DNA of 64,000 nucleotides from Butyrivibrio sp. (GCA_017470505.1 JAFUYO010000020.1:1-64000), one strand, 5' to 3'. Counted from the first letter of the stretch, positions 50,031-59,734 are shown. Program-made: numbers and translations. The notes: generated by a model not told the origin, from the sequence alone.

Positions 50031-53000
50031 TTAACTCATCCACAAGGTCAGAAACATCCCCGTCGCTGTCGAGGTCATCTATCATGTACTGCATGATAAA
50101 TCCCGGTCTGTCCCTGTAAAAGCCGTCGATAAGTCCGACTGCGGTCCCAAAATCAATATCATCAAACGGGGGCTCATAGTCCTCTATATCGGGGTAGTTT
50201 TCAAGCTCATGCTCTCCCCTGAACCGTGCCTGTGACTGTATGTCCTGAACGCGGTATTTTTCCGCCATCTCCCAGAGCTTTCCCGAAACATCTTCATATC
50301 TGAAATTGTTGTTTATCATGTCCATCATTGATTCTACGAACAGTTTCTTAGACTCATCATTTTTTATCAGAGATGCAAAGAGCCGGTCGTCGACTAAAGG
50401 CCCCGTATCGGTCCACCAGTTGCCATACAGAAATGAGTCCACGTCTGCCGTGTTCATCCCTTCATCAAGGCTCGCCGTGTCATCGAGGTCATATAAAAGC
50501 CACCTCCACCTTCCGTCACCATATTCAGAGTCTGTCCTTTCCCTGCACCGCCACAGAGCCACATTGTTGTAGTAGGCATCGCTGTTTCCAAGAAAGATCT
50601 CGGCGGCATAGTAGTCAGCTGCGCTCCTGACATCTATCACTTTCTTTATGTACTCATAGTTTTCCCCGTCCGACAGGTCATTTTCTTCAGTAAATTTAAG
50701 GATATCGAGGTACTGCGCAAGAAACCCGCTGTTCTCCTCATCGGTATCGTAGCTTCCATAGCTCTTTTTCAAAATGGCAACATTTTCAGGATCTACCCCA
50801 TAGTGGTTAGATACATAGTTTTCCGATACTCTCTCCTGGATGTTGTAAAGCCCCCAGTACTCTCCGTTTAAAAACAGCACGCACGGAACGCCCTTCTGCG
50901 TTCCCACCGCACGGTCCTCAAGGAGAGACTGATGGAACACATCCCTCATTTTTGTCACATAGAGGTCCTCTCCGCCGCCACCGCTTCGAAGGCACAGACT
51001 ATCATACCTGTATCCGTTGTCCAGAAAATCATATCCGAAATACTCCTGCCCGTCGTATTCCTGCCTTGAATAGATATTGAAGCTCTTCTGGTTGAGTGCA
51101 ACCGACCAGCCGCCGTGAATCCGTATCCCCAAGCTCTTGTCAAAGACCGCGTTGTGGTTCTCATCGAAATACTCTATCTGCGCTCTCCTCTCCCAGCCTC
51201 GTCCCTCCATCGCGTAGTTCGCGTGGTAATAGGAAAAGTCCCTCTCTCTGTCATCCTTGTCATACTTGGCGGTATACCGGTCGTAGACGTTGCCGATCAT
51301 GTATATGCCCTTGTAGTAGTCAAAAAAATCTCCGGGCGATACCGTCAGCGATATTATAGGCATATCCCTGTAAAGATCCTCATCAAGCCCGACAAAAAAG
51401 GTTCTCGTTACGACATTGCTGACGCCCTTATCCGAGATGCATACGGCCTTGATGACAGTTCCCTTGTCGACCTCGTAGTCAGGAAGATATCTGTTGTCAT
51501 TGGAAATACCGTCTATCGCAGAATAGACATTTTTTTCACTGCTCCTGTCAGTTATTTTTATCGGCCCGTCATATACCGGCGATTCCTCGTCCGGGTCAGT
51601 CCCGTCGAGAGTATAGTGTATAACTCCCTCTTTGGATGTAAGTTCAACTTCTATGTCCTTACTAAACCAGCCACCGTCGGCGGAAAAGACCGGGGCGGAG
51701 AGGACAATGTTTTTACGTGGCGTAAGCTGTCTTTCAACATAGTAAGGCGATGGATAAGTTATGGTATATGTCTTTAAATCTGAGTAAGATACTGCCAGAA
51801 CCTCATCATCTGAAAGGTCCCCCGGAACCGGAACATAGCTTAGTACCTTGCCATAGGGGTCTGTTAACAGGCACGCCTCGCCATTCGAGATTTTAAATCC
51901 CAGGTCGTGGACATCGACAGGAACATAACCCTCGCTGTATTTAGAGACATCATCCTTATTATCACTGCACCAGGCAATTACAGCCTTCCCAGGCTCAACG
52001 TTTATATCTCCAAAGACGTATTTCATAAGAGAGCGCTTATCATCCGACAGTCCATACCCCTTCAGATTTATGGTCTTATTCGTGGGATTATAGATCTCAA
52101 TGTAGTCAGCTCCATATTCACCGTTGTCATCATAGGCGGCATGCACATTGTGGGCGCATACTTCGGATATCAGGACATCAGTATTATTAAGAGCAGCTTT
52201 GTGGCTCTCTGCATCCAGATACTGCACCAGCGCTATTCCAAGAAGCGCCGCGAAAAGAGCGCAGATCATGACCTTGTTTTTCTCCCTGCGGTCACCGTCC
52301 GTCAGTATAAAAAAAGCCAGTATGATAATAAGCGATATTGCGCTGACAGCCACTGCCACAAAAAGAGCCGGTATGTGGTAGGCTGCAGATATCTCATGCT
52401 CTCCCTCAGGGACAGCTATCAGCATCATTCCGCCGCTGTCGTAAACATCCGCTCTTTCTCCGTCTATCTCTACATCCCACCCCTCATCGTAGGGGATTGT
52501 GAACAGAACGTATCCGTCGCCTGAAAGAGATGTCCCGGCGTTAAAGCCTCTGCTGTTTTTTTGGAAGTTCTTAACACTGCGTGCAGTATTTTGGGCTACA
52601 AGAGAGGATATTGCCCTGTTATCAAAAAGAGCATTCTTCTCCACATGCTCTTTGTCCTCTTCGATGAGCCGCGTCACATCTTCTGCAGTAGCAGAATCTA
52701 TCCCAAGCTCGTCTACCAGCTCGTCCGGGACAACCGCCGCATATAAAAGTGCGATACCCCTCTGCTCTACAGGAAGAGTTCTGAGTTCCGATTCAGAGAT
52801 CACTTTGTCTGCCTCAAACCCTATCGGACAGGCTTCAAGTTCATAAATGTTCCACTCTTTGCCGTAAACCTCAAACGATAAATACGGGTCCTTGAGCTTA
52901 TCAAGAACCGCGTCGGGATAGCGCTCCTCCACTTTGTTTTCGCTCATCACAAGATATCTGCCTCCCAGAAACTCAGGAAGCCCCGGGATAAAATTCTTGT

Positions 53001-54615
53001 TCATCCTGCGCGATACATCCCAGTGGTCAAAGAGCTCGTCAAATTCGATGACAGAGCTGCTGGTTGTGGATGAGTAACTGCCAAGGCCCGTCACATTTTT
53101 GCCTGCCGCAAACATTATCATCGTATTTGTATAGTTCCTGTAGCGGTAGCTGTCAGGAATCTCGGGAAACTGCATCGATGCGGTATACGTATTCTTGAAT
53201 TCATCGTGAGATACAGGAGATGCGTCAATATAGAGCTTTTCCGCATAAATAAAGGTCAGAATACTTGAAAGTATGATCCCGCAAAAAAGTGTAGCCCTGT
53301 ATTTTCTGTCATCGCGGATTTTCATCACAGCGATGGTAAAGAGCATTGACAGGATGGTAAAAACTATCTCAAGAATAAACCTCAAAGGATGATAGAGAAG
53401 GCTCTCCCCGTCCTCTCTTATTAGACACACGGATATCCCCAAAAATGCCACAAGGAGTGTCTCTATGAGCGCGGGCACCTTAAAGCTGTACTTTTGTCTG
53501 TTTTCCAGTACAAGGACGCTTTCAAGCGCCATGATCAGTATGAGGAAGTACCACCATCTGTGATACACGATAGTAAACAAGAGAAATGCGCCGTTTCCGG
53601 CAGGAATAAAAGATATCAGCACAAGGAAACATGTAAGGCGCGATAAATAGTCCCTGTTGTGCAGGATGTAGGCAATGACGCACAGGATCCCGACAAGGGG
53701 AAGAAAGGCGTTAGTTGACGACCACTCATGAAACATCAGGCACGTCTCATCGAGCATTGCATCCCCCGGAAGGAGAAGTCCTTTCAGGATATAGAGTATG
53801 TGCTTAAAGTCATAAAGATACATAACCTCGGACAATCCCGCTGATGCACGCTCGTTGTCCATTATGTATCTGATGCTCGGGATAAAGATGATGCCTGAGA
53901 GCCCTACCCCCAGAGTGCCAAAAAGGATGCAGCCTGCAGCCTTTAAATAAGTCTCTCTGCGTCTCCAGCTAACTCTGAACACAAAGTAAATGACCACGGC
54001 CACAACGCTCTGAATGAAGAACACATAATTCGTGACACAGTTAATAAAGACAGCAAGCGCAAAGAATATGCCCTTCCTGCATCTTTTCGAAGGCTCTCTC
54101 TCATCGATGATCCCGTCACAGCCTGCCAGCATCAGCGGAAAAACCGCCGTTATGTCATGGAAACAGTAGAAAGACAGATTCGTACACTGAAGCCCCGAAA
54201 AGGCATAGAGAATAGCCCCTGCCATGGCAGCAAAGGACGTCTTCGTATGTCTTTTGATAAAAAAATACGCGGTATAGCAGGCTGTCAGATACTTCAGAAA
54301 AAAAATAACGCCTATGATGTATGGGAGAAACTTTCTTGATACCAAAAAGACCGGGTAGTAAAAGATGCTCCCTATGCCGTAATACCCATAGGCATAGAGC
54401 ATCGGGGTCCCGAGGTCAAAATTCCACATATACGTGTTCAGACCATTTTCAAACGCGTCCCGAAAGTTAAAAAGGAAGGGCAGCATCTGATTGTCAAAGT
54501 CATCAGATATATGATAAAATCCGCCGTTTCGCACGGTTACATACATGATAGGGATAAGGGCAGTAACAGCGCACATCAGCAGAAAGAGATGTTTTTCTTT
54601 TTTGTCCTGTTCCAA
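50020..54615 (-). CDS. YfhO-type GT-C fused to LTD, chitobiase-like and CotH domains
   Basis: A 1531-residue protein. Residues 1-770 form a YfhO-like membrane glycosyltransferase: about 12 helices, the first loop GGFYHISDDFDNQMLPF with an acidic pair, and an extracytoplasmic domain (about 460-745). One further helix (782-802) leads to an outside module. That module has a lamin-tail domain (about 813-935, VLISEVCAHN), a chitobiase C-terminal-like domain (about 975-1075, IHYTLDGTDPDEESPVYDGP) and a CotH kinase domain (about 1085-1505, with LGIRIHGGW, FLNGEYWGLYNIQER and RWRWLLYDLDDTASL). The start is TTG 54615 after AAGGAG. One chain thus joins a lipid-sugar-dependent transferase to a kinase fold. 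The GtrB-like GT2 gene is 15 bases upstream. Confidence 0.87.
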   Translation of the reverse strand: MEQDKKEKHLFLLMCAVTALIPIMYVTVRNGGFYHISDDFDNQMLPFLFNFRDAFENGLNTYMWNFDLGTPMLYAYGYYGIGSIFYYPVFLVSRKFLPYIIGVIFFLKYLTACYTAYFFIKRHTKTSFAAMAGAILYAFSGLQCTNLSFYCFHDITAVFPLMLAGCDGIIDEREPSKRCRKGIFFALAVFINCVTNYVFFIQSVVAVVIYFVFRVSWRRRETYLKAAGCILFGTLGVGLSGIIFIPSIRYIMDNERASAGLSEVMYLYDFKHILYILKGLLLPGDAMLDETCLMFHEWSSTNAFLPLVGILCVIAYILHNRDYLSRLTCFLVLISFIPAGNGAFLLFTIVYHRWWYFLILIMALESVLVLENRQKYSFKVPALIETLLVAFLGISVCLIREDGESLLYHPLRFILEIVFTILSMLFTIAVMKIRDDRKYRATLFCGIILSSILTFIYAEKLYIDASPVSHDEFKNTYTASMQFPEIPDSYRYRNYTNTMIMFAAGKNVTGLGSYSSTTSSSVIEFDELFDHWDVSRRMNKNFIPGLPEFLGGRYLVMSENKVEERYPDAVLDKLKDPYLSFEVYGKEWNIYELEACPIGFEADKVISESELRTLPVEQRGIALLYAAVVPDELVDELGIDSATAEDVTRLIEEDKEHVEKNALFDNRAISSLVAQNTARSVKNFQKNSRGFNAGTSLSGDGYVLFTIPYDEGWDVEIDGERADVYDSGGMMLIAVPEGEHEISAAYHIPALFVAVAVSAISLIIILAFFILTDGDRREKNKVMICALFAALLGIALVQYLDAESHKAALNNTDVLISEVCAHNVHAAYDDNGEYGADYIEIYNPTNKTINLKGYGLSDDKRSLMKYVFGDINVEPGKAVIAWCSDNKDDVSKYSEGYVPVDVHDLGFKISNGEACLLTDPYGKVLSYVPVPGDLSDDEVLAVSYSDLKTYTITYPSPYYVERQLTPRKNIVLSAPVFSADGGWFSKDIEVELTSKEGVIHYTLDGTDPDEESPVYDGPIKITDRSSEKNVYSAIDGISNDNRYLPDYEVDKGTVIKAVCISDKGVSNVVTRTFFVGLDEDLYRDMPIISLTVSPGDFFDYYKGIYMIGNVYDRYTAKYDKDDRERDFSYYHANYAMEGRGWERRAQIEYFDENHNAVFDKSLGIRIHGGWSVALNQKSFNIYSRQEYDGQEYFGYDFLDNGYRYDSLCLRSGGGGEDLYVTKMRDVFHQSLLEDRAVGTQKGVPCVLFLNGEYWGLYNIQERVSENYVSNHYGVDPENVAILKKSYGSYDTDEENSGFLAQYLDILKFTEENDLSDGENYEYIKKVIDVRSAADYYAAEIFLGNSDAYYNNVALWRCRERTDSEYGDGRWRWLLYDLDDTASLDEGMNTADVDSFLYGNWWTDTGPLVDDRLFASLIKNDESKKLFVESMMDMINNNFRYEDVSGKLWEMAEKYRVQDIQSQARFRGEHELENYPDIEDYEPPFDDIDFGTAVGLIDGFYRDRPGFIMQYMIDDLDSDGDVSDLVDELKEG

Positions 54616-54630
54616 AGGCTCACCTGCTCC

Positions 54631-55578
54631 TTACTTTTCTTTGGCGTAATCGCTGTCCTTGTGCCGATGAAGCATATTGAGCTGCATCTCAAACTGCCTC
54701 CTGTCGTTTATCGCAAGGGTCGACAGAATGATCCCCGCAAACATGCTGATAACAGCTGCCATCATGACAAAGCAGCACACAATAAGCGTCGGAAATCTGG
54801 GCACCATATGGGTTGCCCAGTACTCAGTGAATATGGGTGTAACGAATATAATGGATAGAATAGCAAGAAATGCCGCCACTATGCTGAAGAACCCAAAGGG
54901 CTTGTAGCTGCGATACAGCCTTGCTATGGTGCGAAGGACCTTGAATCCGTCGGCGTAGGTGTTCAGCTTGGACACCGAGCCTTCCGGGCGGTCCCTGTAA
55001 TCAATTACGACGTTGTCTATCTGCATATTGTTGTAGACAGCGTGGATCGTCATCTCAGTCTCTATCTCAAATCCCTTGGAGAGGACCGGGAAGGTCTTTA
55101 CGAACTCATAGGAGAACGCCCTGAATCCGGTCATAATATCCCTGACGTTACATTTAAAGAGCTTGTTGATGCTGCCGCGCACTAGGTTATTTCCGAAATT
55201 GTGGAAGGGCCTCTTGTTCTCCTGATAGTAGGTAGATGAGAGTCTGTCGCCAACAACCATGTCGGAGTTGTGGGTCAGGACAAGGTCCACCATCTCGGGA
55301 GCTGATTCCATGGGATAGGTGTCATCTCCGTCAACCATCACGTATACGAGGGCATCGATCTCGCGGAACATCCGCCTTATTACATTGCCCTTGCCCTGCA
55401 TATATTCGTTTCTCACAACAGCTCCGGCAGCCTCTGCAATCTCTGCAGTGCGGTCCTGTGAGTTGTTGTTGTAGACATAGATTGTCGCCTCGGGAAGAGC
55501 CGCCTTTGCGTCCTTAATAACCTTTTCAATCGTCTTCTCTTCGTTGTAACAGGGAATTAAAACTGCAATCTTATCCAA
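54631..55578 (-). CDS. GtrB/CsbB-like polyprenyl-phosphate glycosyltransferase (GT2)
   Basis: A 315-residue membrane GT2 of the dolichol-phosphate-mannose-synthase type. The catalytic domain has IAVLIPCYNEEKTI, VYNNNSQD, the metal-binding DGDDTYP and DIMTGFRAFSYEF. Two membrane helices lie near the C-terminus (about 228-300). Such enzymes load one sugar on undecaprenyl phosphate for a GT-C partner. CsbB of Bacillus works with YfhO, and a YfhO-type protein is encoded 15 bases downstream. The start is TTG 55578 with GGAGG 7 bases away, overlapping the preceding gene by 8 bases. Confidence 0.88.
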   Translation of the reverse strand: MDKIAVLIPCYNEEKTIEKVIKDAKAALPEATIYVYNNNSQDRTAEIAEAAGAVVRNEYMQGKGNVIRRMFREIDALVYVMVDGDDTYPMESAPEMVDLVLTHNSDMVVGDRLSSTYYQENKRPFHNFGNNLVRGSINKLFKCNVRDIMTGFRAFSYEFVKTFPVLSKGFEIETEMTIHAVYNNMQIDNVVIDYRDRPEGSVSKLNTYADGFKVLRTIARLYRSYKPFGFFSIVAAFLAILSIIFVTPIFTEYWATHMVPRFPTLIVCCFVMMAAVISMFAGIILSTLAINDRRQFEMQLNMLHRHKDSDYAKEK

Positions 55579-57109
55579 AACGCTTCCTCCAAAAACTGCT
55601 GATATTTTCCGCCCCGGCCGCAGCACCTGTTATATACACCGGAACATATATAAACACATATCTTGCCCTCGCCTCGAACAGGCACAGAAACAAAAATATA
55701 CCGATCAAAGTCATCTGGATGACCATGCCCTTTTTGCGGTCAGGTGACCTTAAGAAAAAGAGATTCAAGACAAGCACAACGAGCCATAGCGCATGAAACG
55801 CGGATGCAAGCACCTGGTAATACTCTCCCTCATAGATAAAGAGCTTTTTCAGAAAGGGCGAGAAAACCTGATCTTTGTCATCATAAAGCGGTGAGTAGAA
55901 GTCTCCCTCTATGCCGTAGCCAAAGGTCCCGTCATTGTAATTGACAAGTGTCTTCCTTGCCTCAAACATAAAAATGCCAAAAGGCAGCAAGGCCTTTATT
56001 CTCTTTTTGGCCTCTGAGAGGCAGTACTCGTATCTGTCATCATATTTCGGTATGAAGAGGGCGCTGTCGCTGTCCTCAAAATTAAAGGTTCCCGCCTCGT
56101 AGTCATTGAACCCCATCATCAGATAGTGCGTAAAGGGGCAAGCCTGCTCAGGATCAAGCACAATGCCGCAGGAGACATACATCGCCCTGAAAAGCCCCGC
56201 GGAAATCACAAGAGCAAGTATGGAACATACAAGAGCCCGTAAATAGCCTGTTATCTTCTCTCTCGCGATAACGGCCCTCAGAATATCCATCAAAAAAGTT
56301 ATCGAAACCGCAATAGTTGCAACTGCGGATGTCGCCTTGAGTCTGTACGCAAAAACAGCTGCGGCGCCAAACAGAAACGAAAGGAATATCTTCCTTCCCT
56401 TCTGCGCACCGTTTTCAGACGCCTTCATATATATCCATATCAGAAATACGGGGGCCGCAACTCCGAGGCTGTCCGTGTAGATCACTGAAAACCAGGGTGA
56501 TAACATCACCAGCAAAAGATATATTAAAAGTCCTGCTCTCACGGCGATCCGGCTTCCCGGTAGCATCATTTTAAGGATATCAGTAACGAGATATCCGCCA
56601 AAGGCAGAGAGCATGCATCCAAGGATCACCAGGACAAAGCTCGCGATCTCAAAATCAGTAACTCCGGCCAGGATACACAGCCTGAAAATCCCGTACTCGA
56701 TCAGGTGCATCAGGATATTGTTGGTGTAGTAAGAGTAGTACAGCTCCGGAGTCTCAACAGTTCCCACAAGCGCCTGCTGCCATGCCTTCTCCGACACGGT
56801 TCCTGCATCCCACCCGGAGTTGTAGTGGTAAAACCAGATCATTAATACCTGAAGCACAAATCCCGCAATGAGTATTGGCACCGGGTTTAACGGCCTGTCT
56901 TTAAATAATCTCATAGCCAGAAAGAGCGCAACAAACCCAAGTGCTGCCAGAGGCAGGTTTCCCAACAGGAACTCCTTTTTTACCCATATGGGGATTGTGA
57001 GATTTGTCATAAAAAGCACGATAACGCAGATCCACAGAAAAACCGCCTTGTGGATCAGACTTATCAGCCCCGAGAAAAAATCTGTAAGTTTATTTGATGC
57101 CGTCGTCAT
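55571..57109 (-). CDS. Polytopic membrane protein, GT-C/PMT-like
   Basis: A 512-residue integral membrane protein with about 12 helices. Segments NSGWDAGTVSEKAWQQAL (first loop), LSPWFSVIYTDSLGV and a late soluble loop with HYLMMGFND...GTF resemble glycosyltransferase 39-like proteins. The C-terminal pattern is shared with the partial gene at 63220-64000, so the two are probable paralogues. ATG 57109 is preferred to TTG 57127; either overlaps the radical SAM stop. Likely transfers a sugar from a polyprenyl donor outside the membrane; the acceptor is unknown. Confidence 0.68.
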   Translation of the reverse strand: MTTASNKLTDFFSGLISLIHKAVFLWICVIVLFMTNLTIPIWVKKEFLLGNLPLAALGFVALFLAMRLFKDRPLNPVPILIAGFVLQVLMIWFYHYNSGWDAGTVSEKAWQQALVGTVETPELYYSYYTNNILMHLIEYGIFRLCILAGVTDFEIASFVLVILGCMLSAFGGYLVTDILKMMLPGSRIAVRAGLLIYLLLVMLSPWFSVIYTDSLGVAAPVFLIWIYMKASENGAQKGRKIFLSFLFGAAAVFAYRLKATSAVATIAVSITFLMDILRAVIAREKITGYLRALVCSILALVISAGLFRAMYVSCGIVLDPEQACPFTHYLMMGFNDYEAGTFNFEDSDSALFIPKYDDRYEYCLSEAKKRIKALLPFGIFMFEARKTLVNYNDGTFGYGIEGDFYSPLYDDKDQVFSPFLKKLFIYEGEYYQVLASAFHALWLVVLVLNLFFLRSPDRKKGMVIQMTLIGIFLFLCLFEARARYVFIYVPVYITGAAAGAENISSFWRKRFG

Positions 57110-58109
57110 TATTGTTCCGGTTTCCAATTTTCATTCTCTCATGACCGCCGATCCTGTTGGCAGCGTCCTGGTCGCCCCTTAGGATTGCGTTTACCAGCTG
57201 CATCCTGAAGCCCGCGTCGATGAAGTCGCAGTGCTTGCAGAAGGGATAGTTCTGTCTCCCCTCAGCAATCTTTCTCCTGACCTGCTGGAACTTCTCAGAT
57301 CCCCAGGCTTCCTTCAGTGACATCTTATTAAGGTCACCGAAGTCGGTGGTCTCAAAGTTGTCGCAGCAGCACAGTCCCATCTTGCCGTTTGGCATTATCC
57401 ACATATCGGTAAAGGGCAAAAGGCAGGTTTCCGTTATGACCTTCTCTGTCTCCTTCTTGTTGGGAGCGCTTCCTGCGCGGTTTGTGAGAACCTCCTGAAG
57501 GTACCTCATCTGTATCTGGATATCAAGGTCCTTGAACTCATCGGGGTGAGCCTTGACATAGTCATACAGCTCCTGAATATTCTTGTGGAGCTTCATCTCC
57601 ATCGAATAGTTGTTGATGATCAGCTGGTTTATGTAGGGAGCAACCTCCTTGACCTTGTCGATTGTCAGTATCAGGCCGTTGGTCGACATGAAGATAAAAC
57701 TCTCAGGGAGCTTCTCTCTGGCGTACTTGTGTCTCTCAACTATCTTGGTGTCAAGGAGAGGCTCATTGTTGCCGTACAGAGTCAGATGCCCCTTGTAGCC
57801 CCAGTCTGCAAGCTGGTCTATGATGCTCCTGTAAAGATCGTCATCGATTTTGGCAAGCGGTCTTTTCTCAGCGTGCACATTGGCCGTGCAGAAGGCGCAG
57901 GTGGAATTGCACCTGTTAATGGTCTCGATGTTCACAACATTTGGCATCGGAACCTCTTTGGAATTCAGGAAATAGTCGCAGTAAGCCTTCTGTGACTTTC
58001 TCCTTGTCACAAACTGAAGCTTTAAATATGCGTTACTGGCAAGCATAGGGAAGTGTTTTCTGGCAAACCACCCGAATTTTCCCATGAAACTGTTAACTCT
58101 TATCGGCAT
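57090..58109 (-). CDS. Radical SAM protein with SPASM-like C-terminus
   Basis: A 339-residue cytosolic radical SAM enzyme. The cluster motif CNSTCAFC (Cys67, Cys71, Cys74; CX3CX2C) binds the SAM-coordinating 4Fe-4S cluster. LTLYGNNEPLLD is the glycine-rich SAM-binding strand. Cysteines in CLLPF, GLCCCDNF and CKHCDF near the C-terminus suggest an auxiliary cluster as in SPASM proteins. ATG 58109 follows AAGGAGATATGAG. Members of this group are found in lipopolysaccharide and capsule loci, often with unknown substrates. It overlaps a GT-C-like gene on its 3-prime side. Confidence 0.85.
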   Translation of the reverse strand: MPIRVNSFMGKFGWFARKHFPMLASNAYLKLQFVTRRKSQKAYCDYFLNSKEVPMPNVVNIETINRCNSTCAFCTANVHAEKRPLAKIDDDLYRSIIDQLADWGYKGHLTLYGNNEPLLDTKIVERHKYAREKLPESFIFMSTNGLILTIDKVKEVAPYINQLIINNYSMEMKLHKNIQELYDYVKAHPDEFKDLDIQIQMRYLQEVLTNRAGSAPNKKETEKVITETCLLPFTDMWIMPNGKMGLCCCDNFETTDFGDLNKMSLKEAWGSEKFQQVRRKIAEGRQNYPFCKHCDFIDAGFRMQLVNAILRGDQDAANRIGGHERMKIGNRNNNDDGIK

Positions 58110-58138
58110 CTCATATCTCCTTTGAACTGCAAATATAA

Positions 58139-59725
58139 TCATTCCGTGACCGGATTGTCATTCCTCTGGTAGAGATAGTAGGTGTGGTCAAAATCATAGA
58201 ACACACATCTCTCAGTCATCACCTTGTCATACAGATCTCTCTCACCCTCTGCAGGAGTATCACACGTCACAATAAAATCCGCCTCTCCCGAGTGGAGATA
58301 TCTCTTCTGATATTCCAGCACCTCGTCCATATTGAGAGTCTGGGTCTGGAAGTAGTAGCATATCGGCTCTATATCGAGCACGGTATAAAGTCCCACGTCA
58401 AAGGTAAACTCAACAATCAGCCCCGGGTCCTGAACTCCTGATGCCTTTATATGATCCCTGAACTTATATAGCCAGAGGCCGTCAGCAGTTACTCCCATGG
58501 TCTTCACATTCATGGACAAAAACCAGATGAGACAGGCGCCTGCCACAAGGGCAACCGGACACAGAACAAAGCGGACTGTTTTGTTTATAAGCTTTTCTAT
58601 TATATAACAAAACGGAATAAAACCAAACACCACAAAGGCGTTTATCGGAAACGAATAGTAGGGAAGACTCACACCTCCTATAAATATCACCAGCACAAGG
58701 AAAAGAAGCAGCATTCCAAGGTTGATGAGCTCAAACAGCCCCAGCTTTATCGTAACAGCCGTCTTCTCCCCTCTTATCAGGTAAGTGACGCAGGACGCAG
58801 TGAAGTAAACTATCCCGATCAGAATAAATACAAAGACAACCTTATTGTTCAGGAAATGATTTTTTAATATATCGTAAAAGAGGTATGCCCTCTCGCCTAT
58901 CGTTATCTTCTTGGAGTACTCAAACACATTCTTGTAGATGTAGACATACACCCAGCTGTAGAGCGATCTGTTTACCGCAAAGTATATTACCCAGGGGAGC
59001 GTTGCAAGTCCCATTCCACCGAGGAAAACAAGGCAGCTCTTAAACGCCTTTTCAATCTGAACGTCCCCAATGATATCCGCAAAGAATATCATCATCATGA
59101 ACGCGAAGTAAAAGCCGAGTGAATTGAACTTTATGTTGAGGACGCAGCCGGCAAGCACTCCGCCAAGAAGGACAGTCCCATAACCGCAGGGATGCGGATA
59201 CTCTTTTCTGAAATACTTCGCGGACAGGTACAGCCCCCACATGATGAAGGGAAACAGAAACTCCTCAGCGCTGCCTCCCCAGTAAAAATTCCCGGATGAG
59301 TAGATGACCGCACCGGAGAGAGATGTCACAACATAGGGCATCTGCCTGCTGCCTAAAAAAAGCTGTGAGATGCGAAAAATGGCCCTCAGCGAAAAGTATG
59401 CCGCAATTATCTCCATCAGATACACACCAAAAAAGGTGGTCGGCGATATGAGGGATGCAAGGCCGTAGATAAAATAGAGCATAATGCCCTTCTGGTCAAA
59501 CAGATCCCTGTACGGCACAAAGCCCCTGAAAATACACTTCCCGACAGTAAAGTAACTGTTGGCGTCATCCCAGAGATTAAATACATACAGAAAAGACGAC
59601 CTGCTGCAGATAGTCATGATGACTGCCGCTGACAAAAAGCACCACACATAGGGCATAATATCGCGCTTTTCGTAAACCGCATCAAGATCATATTGTCCTT
59701 TTTTTATTCCGAGTAATACGTCCAA
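58139..59725 (-). CDS. Polytopic GT39-like membrane glycosyltransferase
   Basis: A 528-residue membrane protein with about 11-12 helices. LWDDANSYFTVGKCIFRGFVPYRDLFDQKGI carries the acidic pair and the GxxPYRDxFDxKG block of ArnT/PMT-like GT-C enzymes. A soluble C-terminal domain (about 430-528) follows the last helix. The start is TTG 59725 with AAGGTG 6 bases before. It lies between two other membrane glycosyltransferase-like genes and likely uses a polyprenyl-linked sugar. Confidence 0.78.
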   Translation of the reverse strand: MDVLLGIKKGQYDLDAVYEKRDIMPYVWCFLSAAVIMTICSRSSFLYVFNLWDDANSYFTVGKCIFRGFVPYRDLFDQKGIMLYFIYGLASLISPTTFFGVYLMEIIAAYFSLRAIFRISQLFLGSRQMPYVVTSLSGAVIYSSGNFYWGGSAEEFLFPFIMWGLYLSAKYFRKEYPHPCGYGTVLLGGVLAGCVLNIKFNSLGFYFAFMMMIFFADIIGDVQIEKAFKSCLVFLGGMGLATLPWVIYFAVNRSLYSWVYVYIYKNVFEYSKKITIGERAYLFYDILKNHFLNNKVVFVFILIGIVYFTASCVTYLIRGEKTAVTIKLGLFELINLGMLLLFLVLVIFIGGVSLPYYSFPINAFVVFGFIPFCYIIEKLINKTVRFVLCPVALVAGACLIWFLSMNVKTMGVTADGLWLYKFRDHIKASGVQDPGLIVEFTFDVGLYTVLDIEPICYYFQTQTLNMDEVLEYQKRYLHSGEADFIVTCDTPAEGERDLYDKVMTERCVFYDFDHTYYLYQRNDNPVTE

Positions 59726-59734
59726 AGAGCACCT

